A DNA stretch of 5,210 bases from assembly GCA_947252915.1 (NCBI GenBank), contig CAMXWI010000076.1, positions 1-5,210 on the forward strand. The letters are read 5' to 3'. The position numbers were made by a program, and so were the translations under genes. Below are positions 1 to 5,210 of the stretch, piece after piece. A model generated the notes under the pieces. The model saw nothing but the letters and a program-made list of their open reading frames with translations. It had not been told where the DNA came from and searched no databases. The DNA is from an uncultured Lactobacillus sp. GTDB taxonomy: Bacteria; Bacillota; Bacilli; Lactobacillales; Lactobacillaceae. The stretch's first letter is position 1; each line of letters starts with the position of its first letter.

Positions 1-1
1 T

Positions 2-172
2 ACTTTCCTACTAGTAGATCGTGACGAAAATATTGACTTGGCGGCTGACTTAGGGATTATGGGAATTCCAAGTTTTGTGGTTTATAAGGCCGGCCAAGAA
101 GTTGGCAGATTTGTTAATAAGGATCGTAAAACGAAGGAACAGGTTGAAGACTTTTTAAAGGGTTTAGCATAA
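2..172 (+). CDS. ytpP: Thioredoxin-like protein, C-terminal 56 residues (5' end outside the window)
   Basis: The frame is open from the left edge to a TAA at 170-172, so only the C-terminal half of a roughly 105-residue protein is visible. The fragment has the C-terminal half of a thioredoxin fold: a beta-strand ending in VDRDEN, a helix (DLAADLGI), the diagnostic GIPSF loop at fragment residues 21-25 with the cis-proline that faces the active site, then the strand pair [13 protein letters not shown] and a charged last helix ending KGLA. The CxxC active site would lie upstream, so redox activity cannot be confirmed. In Bacillus a thioredoxin-like gene, ytpP, precedes ytpR; a similar gene in the same place here suggests the same identity. 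The symbol rests on that context and is less certain than the fold. A hairpin terminator begins directly after the stop codon, so this gene appears transcriptionally separate from ytpR. Confidence 0.8.
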   Translation, partial: TFLLVDRDENIDLAADLGIMGIPSFVVYKAGQEVGRFVNKDRKTKEQVEDFLKGLA

Positions 173-216
173 AAATGAGGGACTGGGTAATCGTGATGAT
201 GCCGGGTCCCTTATTT
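173..216 (+). terminator. Rho-independent terminator after the thioredoxin-like gene
   Basis: The arms 173-183 (AAATGAGGGAC) and 206-216 (GTCCCTTATTT) pair over 11 positions with one G·T wobble. The GGGAC/GTCCC core can extend inward with a one-base bulge. The 3' arm ends in TTATTT, and the matching A-run on the 5' side makes the structure potentially active in both directions. The stem begins on the base after the TAA stop codon. Confidence 0.8.
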
Positions 217-240
217 CGTAATTAGTGCTTACTGATTACG
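217..240. repeat. 24-base imperfect inverted repeat, possible operator of the ytpR-murC promoter
   Basis: CGTAATTAGT at 217-226 mirrors ACTGATTACG at 231-240, with a four-base spacer GCTT. Nine of the ten arm positions are complementary; the exception is T223 opposite G234. The element covers the proposed -35 hexamer at 228-233 and lies upstream of the predicted transcript start, so it looks more like a DNA-binding dyad than an RNA hairpin. No T-run follows it. I cannot match it to a known regulator; operator function is inferred. Confidence 0.45.
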
Positions 241-256
241 GCGGTTATGGTACAAT
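228..256 (+). promoter_or_regulatory. Predicted SigA promoter of ytpR-murC with extended -10
   Basis: The -10 hexamer TACAAT at 251-256 is one mismatch from consensus and is preceded by TG at 248-249, giving an extended -10. A weak -35, CTTACT at 228-233 (three of six matches), sits 17 bases upstream. The extended -10 would compensate for the poor -35. The transcript should start near 263, leaving a leader of about 47 bases before ytpR. Confidence 0.65.
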
Positions 257-281
257 CTAATCTGTGAATATTAAAAGAAGA

Positions 282-329
282 ATGAAACTTAGAGGGATGA
301 TTAAAAGAGATGCTAATCGCAAGTTATAA
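282..329 (+). other. Possible 15-codon leader frame overlapping the ytpR start
   Basis: An ATG at 282 opens a frame reading [15 protein letters not shown] and ends at TAA 327-329, out of frame with ytpR and overlapping its first 20 bases. A second ATG in the same frame lies at 297, and a GTG at 264 would extend the frame to the predicted transcript start. The only candidate ribosome site is the purine stretch AAAAGAAG at 273-280, which is not a good Shine-Dalgarno sequence. The peptide is strongly basic. It may be chance; it is listed because ribosomes using it would pass through the ytpR start codon. Confidence 0.15.
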
Positions 330-948
330 TTCCCATGAAATGGGCGATATTTTAGTGTTAATGGTTGCACCTGGCAATGGTGACCAAAGTGAACAAACCA
401 AAAATGGTGTTGTTGAAATTAGCAATCACGAGGACGGTAAATTATTAGGTTACAATATTTTACAGGCTAGTGAATTATTACCAGAACTAAAGTCAGTGAA
501 TGGTAATGTTGACTTAGATGCTGATCAGATTGACAAGATTAATGCTCATTTGACGGCAGCTGGTTTTAAGCAGCTGATTGAACCAGCTACGCAGCCCCAT
601 TTTCAAGTTGGTTACGTAGAAAAAATGATTGATCATCCGAAGTCAGATCACTTGCACATTGCAACGGTCGACTTTGGGAGTGAAAAACGCCAAATTGTTT
701 GTGGATCAGTTAATTTGCGAGAAAATATCAAAGTCGTTGCTGCAACGGTTGGTACAATGATGCCTAATGGTAAATTGATTTGGCCTGGTAAATTGCTGGG
801 AGTAGAAAGTGATGGAATGATTTGTACCCCACGTGAATTGGGATTGAAAAATGCTCCTGACAAGCCGGGATGTTTAATTCTTGATGATGATTTCGCTGCA
901 AATGGTGCACCGTTTGATTTTAATCGTGGTAATCAACTATTCGCCTAA
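310..948 (+). CDS. ytpR: YtpR-type tRNA-binding domain protein
   Basis: A 212-residue cytoplasmic protein with two parts. Residues 1 to about 95 are a variable N-terminal region typical of the YtpR family (DUF4479 type). Residues 97 to about 200 are an OB-fold tRNA-binding domain of the EMAPII/Arc1p/PheT-N type. Family motifs are clear: [15 protein letters not shown] (109-123), the QIVCGSVNL block (128-136), and [19 protein letters not shown] (161-179). The domain binds tRNA or single-stranded nucleic acid in related proteins; the cellular role of YtpR itself is not settled. There is no catalytic synthetase domain, so this is not a PheT fragment. ATG 310 is the first possible start, since an in-frame TGA lies at 298-300. 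The nearest Shine-Dalgarno-like sequence, AGAGGG at 291-296, is unusually far away (13 bases). The gene is followed by murC after 17 bases, so co-transcription is likely. Confidence 0.93.
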   Translation: MLIASYNSHEMGDILVLMVAPGNGDQSEQTKNGVVEISNHEDGKLLGYNILQASELLPELKSVNGNVDLDADQIDKINAHLTAAGFKQLIEPATQPHFQVGYVEKMIDHPKSDHLHIATVDFGSEKRQIVCGSVNLRENIKVVAATVGTMMPNGKLIWPGKLLGVESDGMICTPRELGLKNAPDKPGCLILDDDFAANGAPFDFNRGNQLFA

Positions 949-965
949 CAGAAAGGAACACTAAT

Positions 966-2276
966 ATGAATAATCAAAAAAGTTACTATTTTGTTGGGAT
1001 TAAAGGGACAGGAATGGCCGCTCTAGCACGGGTGTTAAATGATCTTGGCAGCCATGTTGAAGGTTCAGATATTACTAAAGAGACTTTCACGCAGGATCCT
1101 CTAGAAAAGGCGGGAATTCAGATTCATGAATTTGATCCGGCTAATTTGAAGAAGGGGATGATCGTTGTTCAAGGGAATGCCTTTGGTGATGATCATCCAG
1201 AAATTGTTCGCGCCAAGGAACTGGGGCTAACGATTCAAACATACCCACAAACGGTTGAACAAGTCATTGAGAGTAACACATCTGTTGGTATTGCCGGGGC
1301 ACATGGTAAGACTAGTACCACCGGATTACTATCACATGTGCTTTCAAATGTTGAACCAACAAGTTACTTAATTGGTGATGGAGTCGGTCACGGAAACCCA
1401 GATTCACGGTTCTTTGTGTTTGAAGCAGATGAATATCGTGACCACTTTTTAGCTTATCATCCCGACTATGCGCTTATGACGAATATTGATTTTGATCATC
1501 CTGATTACTTTAAGGATATTGATGATGTTCGTGCTTCATTTGAGCAGTATGGCCAGCAGGTCAAAAAAGGGATTTTTGCTTGGGGTGACGATCCGAACCT
1601 GCGTCAACTTAAAGTTGATGTTCCAGTTTATTATTATGGAACCAATTCGCAGGATGATTTTCGGGCTGAAAATATCGTGCGGACACCAGCAGGATCGACC
1701 TACGATGCTTACTATCGTGATCAAAAATTAGGAACGTTTACAATTCATCTTTACGGAGAACACAGTGTCCTTAATAGTTTAGCGGTTGTTGCAGTGGCTT
1801 ACATGGAACATGTTGATTTAACCGCAATTCAAAAAGAGTTAGCAAACTTTAATGGGGTTAAGCGGCGTTTTAGTGAAAGTAAGCTGGGTGACATGACGAT
1901 TATTGATGATTATGCTCACCATCCATCAGAAATTAATGCTACGATCGATGCTGCTCGGCAGAAGTATCCAGACAAGGAATTAGTGGTGGTTTTCCAGCCC
2001 CATACTTATTCACGACTTCAGGCGTACTTAAAAGGGTTTGGGCAAGCCTTAAGTAAGGCGGATCAAACATTCGTTACCCCAATTTTTGGTTCAATTCGGG
2101 AAAATGCGGGGCATGTTTCTAGCGCGGACCTTGAACAGCTGATTCCTGGTAGTGAAGATATTGACATGCAAACTATGAATAAACTTTTAAATTACCATCA
2201 TGCAGTGGTAGTCTTCATGGGCGCTGGTGATATTGAAAAGTATGAAGATGAATATGCGCGTTTATTGAAAAAGTAG
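966..2276 (+). CDS. murC: UDP-N-acetylmuramate--L-alanine ligase (MurC)
   Basis: MurC joins L-alanine to UDP-N-acetylmuramic acid using ATP, the first amino-acid addition in peptidoglycan precursor synthesis, in the cytoplasm. At 436 residues it has the usual length for Gram-positive MurC and all three Mur-ligase domains. The N-terminal UDP-sugar-binding Rossmann domain opens with [13 protein letters not shown] (9-21). The central ATPase domain carries the P-loop GAHGKTST (111-118, Lys115), the acidic EADEYRDHF block (153-161) in the Gram-positive form, and [10 protein letters not shown] (173-182, His178). The [10 protein letters not shown] stretch (264-273) and GVKRRF (297-302) lead into the C-terminal domain with [10 protein letters not shown] (314-323), FQPHTYSR (343-350) and [10 protein letters not shown] (417-426). 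No key residue appears missing. The start is supported by GAAAGGA at 951-957, eight bases upstream. It lies 17 bases after ytpR with no promoter or terminator between, so the ytpR promoter probably drives it. A hairpin terminator follows. Confidence 0.98.
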   Translation: MNNQKSYYFVGIKGTGMAALARVLNDLGSHVEGSDITKETFTQDPLEKAGIQIHEFDPANLKKGMIVVQGNAFGDDHPEIVRAKELGLTIQTYPQTVEQVIESNTSVGIAGAHGKTSTTGLLSHVLSNVEPTSYLIGDGVGHGNPDSRFFVFEADEYRDHFLAYHPDYALMTNIDFDHPDYFKDIDDVRASFEQYGQQVKKGIFAWGDDPNLRQLKVDVPVYYYGTNSQDDFRAENIVRTPAGSTYDAYYRDQKLGTFTIHLYGEHSVLNSLAVVAVAYMEHVDLTAIQKELANFNGVKRRFSESKLGDMTIIDDYAHHPSEINATIDAARQKYPDKELVVVFQPHTYSRLQAYLKGFGQALSKADQTFVTPIFGSIRENAGHVSSADLEQLIPGSEDIDMQTMNKLLNYHHAVVVFMGAGDIEKYEDEYARLLKK

Positions 2277-2297
2277 TTTATAAAAGAGTAAAAATCC

Positions 2298-2326
2298 TTG
2301 ATTGAAATGGTGGCGTTTGCTACCAT
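2298..2326 (+). promoter_or_regulatory. Possible promoter of the BI-1 family gene, lying inside the murC terminator
   Basis: TTGATT at 2298-2303 (four of six -35 matches) is followed after exactly 17 bases by TACCAT at 2321-2326 (four of six -10 matches), with TG at 2318-2319 giving an extended -10. The elements overlap the terminator hairpin. The other AT-rich candidate, TATAAA at 2332-2337, has no -35 at the right distance. Both are weak, and readthrough from murC is an alternative way to express the gene. Confidence 0.3.
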
Positions 2327-2334
2327 TTCTTTAT
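2304..2334 (+). terminator. Rho-independent terminator after murC
   Basis: Arms 2304-2314 (GAAATGGTGGC) and 2319-2329 (GCTACCATTTC) form an 11-pair stem with one G·T wobble and a four-base loop, GTTT. The following T-run is short (TTTAT), and the stem is AT-rich in its lower half, so termination may be partial and some readthrough into the downstream membrane-protein gene is possible. Confidence 0.7.
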
Positions 2335-2348
2335 AAATTTACTGATTT

Positions 2349-2355
2349 AAGGAGG
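2349..2355 (+). promoter_or_regulatory. Strong ribosome binding site that fixes the GTG start
   Basis: AAGGAGG matches the Shine-Dalgarno consensus fully and stands seven bases before the GTG at 2363. The next in-frame ATG (codon 24) would remove the conserved cytoplasmic N-terminus and has no comparable site, so GTG is the start. Confidence 0.9.
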
Positions 2356-2362
2356 AGTTATC

Positions 2363-3070
2363 GTGGATAATTTTTCACAAGAACCGCGTCGTGAAGTGAA
2401 CGCTGCGGGATTAAATAGTTTTTTAACCCGGATGTATGGGTTAATGTCAGTTGCGGTCATCGTTTCTGCATTTGTAGCATATTTAACGATGGTTCCATTT
2501 CGGGCATCGTCATTAGCATTTGCGACGCAGCACAGTGGAATGGTTTGGTTAATTCTACTTTTGCCTATTGCACTCTCGATGGGGATTAGTTTTAGTGCTA
2601 CGCGGAATCCAGCAGGAAGCCTGCTAATGCTAATGGTAATTGCAGTAATTTATGGATTTGAGTTCTCGCTCATCTCGATTGCATATACCACTGCTAATAT
2701 TGCTGCTGCTTTCCTATCATCATCTGCAGTTTTCATTACGATGACAATTTATGGAACAGTAACGAAACGTGATCTTAGTCGTGCAGGAAGTCATGCTTTA
2801 GCTGCCCTGGTGGCATTAATTATCGCTAGTCTGATTAACATGTTCTTACGAAGCGCTGCAATTTCTTACGTTTTTTCGTATATTGCGGTAATCATCTTCG
2901 TAGTCTTAACTGGTTGGGATGCGCAAAAGATGAAGAACATTTATCTTAATTATGGATCACAAGTATCAGTTGGTGGGTTAGCCGTTTTAGGTGCTTTGCA
3001 ATTATACCTGGACTTCATTAACCTCTTCCTATCCTTATTACAAATCTTTGGGATGAGCGATCGGAATTAA
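2363..3070 (+). CDS. Bax inhibitor-1 / YetJ family membrane protein
   Basis: A 235-residue integral membrane protein of the BI-1 (TMBIM, UPF0005) family. Hydrophobic segments lie near residues 25-44, 59-77, 85-103, 105-129, 143-163, 167-184 and 203-229, matching the seven-helix fold of this family; a short hydrophilic N-terminus (1-20) precedes them. Family signatures are FLSSSAVFITMTIYG (117-131), TGWDAQKMK (183-191) and LYLDFINLFL (214-223). Asp186 and Asp217 correspond by motif to the two aspartates that form the pH-sensing pair in Bacillus YetJ, a proton-sensitive calcium leak channel. The loop between them seems longer than in YetJ. Arg81 could be the basic partner, but that is a guess. 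Calcium leak activity is known for YetJ and only inferred here; bacterial members are often annotated simply as Bax inhibitor-1 family. The gene has terminators on both sides and so appears to be monocistronic. Translation starts at GTG behind a perfect Shine-Dalgarno sequence. Confidence 0.93.
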   Translation: MDNFSQEPRREVNAAGLNSFLTRMYGLMSVAVIVSAFVAYLTMVPFRASSLAFATQHSGMVWLILLLPIALSMGISFSATRNPAGSLLMLMVIAVIYGFEFSLISIAYTTANIAAAFLSSSAVFITMTIYGTVTKRDLSRAGSHALAALVALIIASLINMFLRSAAISYVFSYIAVIIFVVLTGWDAQKMKNIYLNYGSQVSVGGLAVLGALQLYLDFINLFLSLLQIFGMSDRN

Positions 3071-3079
3071 CGTTTCCTA

Positions 3080-3130
3080 GGGGACGGACAATGAGCTAGT
3101 GTGCTAGTTCTAGTCCGGCCTCTTTTTATT
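3080..3130 (+). terminator. Strong Rho-independent terminator after the BI-1 family gene
   Basis: The outer stem 3080-3089 pairs with 3113-3122 (CGGAC/GTCCG, one A-G mismatch, then four more pairs). A small internal loop separates it from an inner seven-pair stem, 3093-3099 with 3104-3110 (GAGCTAG/CTAGTTC), capped by TGTG. It is followed by TTTTTATTTT from 3123. It begins ten bases after the stop codon and is the most convincing terminator in the window. Confidence 0.9.
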
Positions 3131-3152
3131 TTGGGTTAAAGATTGGTACAAT
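3124..3152 (+). promoter_or_regulatory. Predicted SigA promoter of polA with extended -10
   Basis: TACAAT at 3147-3152 is preceded by TGG at 3144-3146, the same nine-base extended -10 (TGGTACAAT) as the ytpR promoter. The -35 is poor: TTTTAT at 3124-3129 with a 17-base spacer, lying in the T-run of the preceding terminator. The transcript should start near 3159, about 22 bases before the polA ATG. Confidence 0.6.
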
Positions 3153-3159
3153 GGTACCA
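3144..3159. repeat. Short dyad over the polA -10 region
   Basis: TGGTAC at 3144-3149 and GTACCA at 3154-3159 form a perfect six-base inverted repeat with an AATG spacer. It also contains TGGTAC twice as a direct repeat, because GGTACC is itself palindromic. It spans the extended -10 and reaches the predicted transcript start. Its small size means chance is quite possible. Confidence 0.4.
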
Positions 3160-3180
3160 GAAAGAGAGCGAGGTTGAATT

Positions 3181-5210
3181 ATGGCAGAAAAGCAACTTTT
3201 ATTAATTGACGGAAATAGTATAGTTTTCCGGGCATTTTATGCAATGCACACGCAAATCGACCGTTTTACTAATCAAGATGGTTTACATACAGCAGCCATT
3301 TATGGTTTCAAACTAATGTTGGATCATGTCTTAGAAAATTTTAAACCGGATGCGGCTTTAGTTGCCTTTGATGCTGGTAAAACTACTTTTCGGACTGCTA
3401 AATATCATGACTACAAAGCTGGCCGAGCAAAGACACCCGAGGAATTGACCGAGCAGTTCCCTTATGTACGGCAATTGGTAGAAGCTTCAGGACTGCATAG
3501 CTATGAGCTGCCAGATTATGAAGCCGATGATATTATCGGAACACTAGCAAAACAGGCAGATCAGGCGGGCTTTCGAACCTTAATTGTTTCTGGGGACCGT
3601 GATTTAACCCAATTGGCAACTGACCATACTACCGTCGCGGTAACTAAGAAGGGAGTCACCCAAACCGAACACTTTACGCCAGAATATATGAAGGAGAAAC
3701 TCGGGGTAACTCCAACTCAATTCATTGATGTTAAAGCCTTGATGGGTGATAGTTCAGATAATTACCCGGGAGTAACCAAAATCGGTGAAAAAACTGCATT
3801 GAATTTAATTCGTAAGTATGGTTCTTTAGATGGGATTTATGAAAATATTGACCAGATGAAGAAGAGCAAACGGAAGGATAATTTAATCAATGAAGAAGCT
3901 ATCGCTCGGCAGTGTCAAGATTTGGCACGGATTCGACGTGATGCGCCAGTTAAAATTGGACTAGCAGACCTAACTTACCAAGGACCTCAACAGGAAAAGT
4001 TAATTGCTTTATTTAAAAAGCTAAATTTCAAATCATTTTTAGCCAAAATGCAAGTAGCTCCAGATACTCATCAACCAGTGGTCAATGAACAGATCCAGTT
4101 TACTGAACTCACTGCTGACAATCTTGCAGAACTTAAGCAAATTAAAGATCAGATGGTCTTCCTTTTGGAATTACCTGATTCTAATTACCATGTCTCACCA
4201 GTGGCGGGGTTTGTGATTGGCTCGCAGGGTCACTGGTGGGTTAGTCGGGATCCAGAACTTTTATCGGCACCAGAAATCAAGGAGTTATTAGAAGATCAAC
4301 AAATTAAAAAGGATACGTTTAATGCAAAGGCACATTATGTTGTCCTTCATCGACAAGGGATTGAACTTCATGATGTTGGTTTTGATTTTTTGCTCGTCTC
4401 TTACTTATTAAATACGAATGATAACAGTAATGATCTGGGTCAATTAGCCCATGAACATGATTATTACCAAGTTCAATCTGATGAAGAAGTTTATGGGAAG
4501 GGGAAAAGTCGCCAACTCCCCGATGATCAGAATGTTTTCTTCACTCATCTGGTTCAAAAAGGAATGGCGATTGAGCAGTTAAAACGTCCTTTAATTGACC
4601 AGCTTCATGAAAATGAGCAGTGGCCGTTGTATACCGACATTGAACGTCCGCTTTCCCACGTGTTAGCCCAAATGGAAATTGCAGGAGTGCACGTTGATGC
4701 CACCACTTTGAAAGAGATGGGTAGCAAGTTAAAGGAACGACTAGCGGAATTAGAACAAGCCATTTACAACGAAGCTGGGGAAGAATTTAATATTAATTCG
4801 ACCAAACAGTTGGGAACGATTCTTTTTGAGAAGATGAAGTTACCAGTTATTAAAAAAACAAAAACCGGTTATTCGACATCGGTTGAGGTTTTAGAAAAAT
4901 TGCAGGGCCAAGCACCGATTATTGATAATATTTTGATTTATCGCCAAATTTCTAAAATTCAGTCAACGTATATCACTGGTTTGCTCAAGGTTATTCATTC
5001 ATCAGATCAAAAGATCCATACTCGTTATTTGCAGACCTTAACACAAACGGGGCGGTTATCATCAGTTGATCCAAACCTCCAAAATATCCCCGTTCGATTA
5101 GAGGAAGGAAGAAAAATTCGGCGCGCGTTTAAGCCGAGCCAACCCGGATGGAAGATTTTCTCTAGTGATTACTCTCAAGTTGAATTGCGAGTTCTCGCTC
5201 ACGTAACGGG
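3181..5210 (+). CDS. polA: DNA polymerase I (PolA), 3' end outside the window
   Basis: PolA fills gaps, removes RNA primers and acts in excision repair. The frame is open from ATG 3181 to the right edge (676 codons and two bases); the family usually has about 880 residues. The 5'-3' exonuclease domain (1 to about 290) has its metal-binding acids: Asp10 in LLLIDGN, Asp64 in VAFDAGK, Glu114/Asp116/Asp117 in DYEADDIIG, Asp139/Asp141 in VSGDRDL, Asp190/Asp193 in MGDSSDNYPGV. Residues about 310-465 match the 3'-5' exonuclease fold but lack catalytic aspartates: FLLEL (327-331) replaces the E. coli FDTET motif, and His385 stands where LKYD is expected. Proofreading is therefore probably absent, as in Bacillus Pol I. 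The polymerase domain begins near 485 and includes TGRLSSVDPNLQNIP (623-637) and motif A DYSQVELR (663-670, Asp663). The O-helix and the HDE motif C are beyond the edge. The start is supported by GCGAGG at 3168-3173, seven bases upstream, and by its own promoter. Confidence 0.98.
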   Translation, partial: MAEKQLLLIDGNSIVFRAFYAMHTQIDRFTNQDGLHTAAIYGFKLMLDHVLENFKPDAALVAFDAGKTTFRTAKYHDYKAGRAKTPEELTEQFPYVRQLVEASGLHSYELPDYEADDIIGTLAKQADQAGFRTLIVSGDRDLTQLATDHTTVAVTKKGVTQTEHFTPEYMKEKLGVTPTQFIDVKALMGDSSDNYPGVTKIGEKTALNLIRKYGSLDGIYENIDQMKKSKRKDNLINEEAIARQCQDLARIRRDAPVKIGLADLTYQGPQQEKLIALFKKLNFKSFLAKMQVAPDTHQPVVNEQIQFTELTADNLAELKQIKDQMVFLLELPDSNYHVSPVAGFVIGSQGHWWVSRDPELLSAPEIKELLEDQQIKKDTFNAKAHYVVLHRQGIELHDVGFDFLLVSYLLNTNDNSNDLGQLAHEHDYYQVQSDEEVYGKGKSRQLPDDQNVFFTHLVQKGMAIEQLKRPLIDQLHENEQWPLYTDIERPLSHVLAQMEIAGVHVDATTLKEMGSKLKERLAELEQAIYNEAGEEFNINSTKQLGTILFEKMKLPVIKKTKTGYSTSVEVLEKLQGQAPIIDNILIYRQISKIQSTYITGLLKVIHSSDQKIHTRYLQTLTQTGRLSSVDPNLQNIPVRLEEGRKIRRAFKPSQPGWKIFSSDYSQVELRVLAHVT

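Noticed and set aside
217..240. The palindrome as a CIRCE (HrcA) or FapR operator
   Set aside because: Part of it (TTAGTGCT) looks faintly like a CIRCE half-site, but CIRCE needs nine-base arms with a nine-base spacer. The FapR consensus does not fit the centre, and I know of no FapR regulon in lactobacilli.
263..309. Riboswitch or T-box in the ytpR leader
   Set aside because: The predicted leader is only about 47 bases, purine-rich, and shows no stable stem or specifier structure.
648..863. Minus-strand open frame of 71 codons inside ytpR
   Set aside because: It lies wholly antisense to the strongly conserved tRNA-binding domain, has no clear ribosome site, and its translation resembles no family I know.
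310..948. ytpR as a truncated pheT (phenylalanyl-tRNA synthetase beta chain)
   Set aside because: The domain is related to the PheT N-terminus, but the length, the N-terminal region and the place before murC match free-standing YtpR, with a proper start and stop.
1536..1724. Minus-strand frame of 62 codons inside murC
   Set aside because: It is antisense to conserved MurC sequence, with no start signals or recognisable protein features.
1486..1731. Plus-strand frame of 81 codons inside murC
   Set aside because: It is an out-of-frame shadow of the MurC central domain with low-complexity Ile/Leu-rich composition and no upstream ribosome site.
1..5210. Mobile element, prophage, CRISPR, defence or toxin-antitoxin system
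   Set aside because: I saw no transposase, integrase, direct-repeat array, phage gene or abrupt composition change. Every gene has a housekeeping family assignment, and no gene-free stretch exceeds 140 bases.

Overview
The window is a low-GC (roughly 40 % by eye) Firmicute chromosome segment. Gene content, codon choice, the Gram-positive form of MurC and PolA, and the murC / Bax-inhibitor / polA neighbourhood point to a member of the Lactobacillaceae. Limosilactobacillus or a close relative is my best guess, but the genus is inferred from gene content and was not tested. All genes are on the + strand and belong to housekeeping families.

Layout: (1) Positions 2-172 are the 3' end of a thioredoxin-like gene, probably ytpP, closed by a hairpin terminator that starts directly after its stop codon. 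(2) A 137-base intergenic stretch holds that terminator, an imperfect palindrome, an extended -10 promoter and a leader with a short overlapping reading frame. (3) ytpR (310-948) encodes a tRNA-binding OB-fold protein. murC (966-2276) follows after 17 bases, so the two very likely form one operon, ending in a terminator at 2304-2334. (4) 2363-3070 is a GTG-started Bax-inhibitor-1/YetJ-type membrane protein with a perfect Shine-Dalgarno sequence and a strong terminator at 3080-3130. (5) polA starts at 3181 and runs off the right edge after the polymerase motif A. About 676 codons are present, and roughly the last 200 residues lie outside.

Together the genes cover redox/thiol chemistry (thioredoxin-like), possible RNA binding (YtpR), cell-wall precursor synthesis (MurC), membrane ion homeostasis (BI-1 family) and DNA repair/replication (Pol I). 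The link between the first three is a conserved Firmicute neighbourhood, not a shared pathway. The transcription pattern read from the sequence is three units after the thioredoxin gene: ytpR-murC, the BI-1 gene, and polA.

I found no mobile element, CRISPR array, tRNA, rRNA, prophage, toxin-antitoxin pair or defence gene, and no convincing new system. The points most worth a second look are regulatory: the palindrome over the -35 region of the ytpR-murC promoter, the leader frame overlapping the ytpR start, the dyad over the polA -10, and a possible promoter inside the murC terminator.
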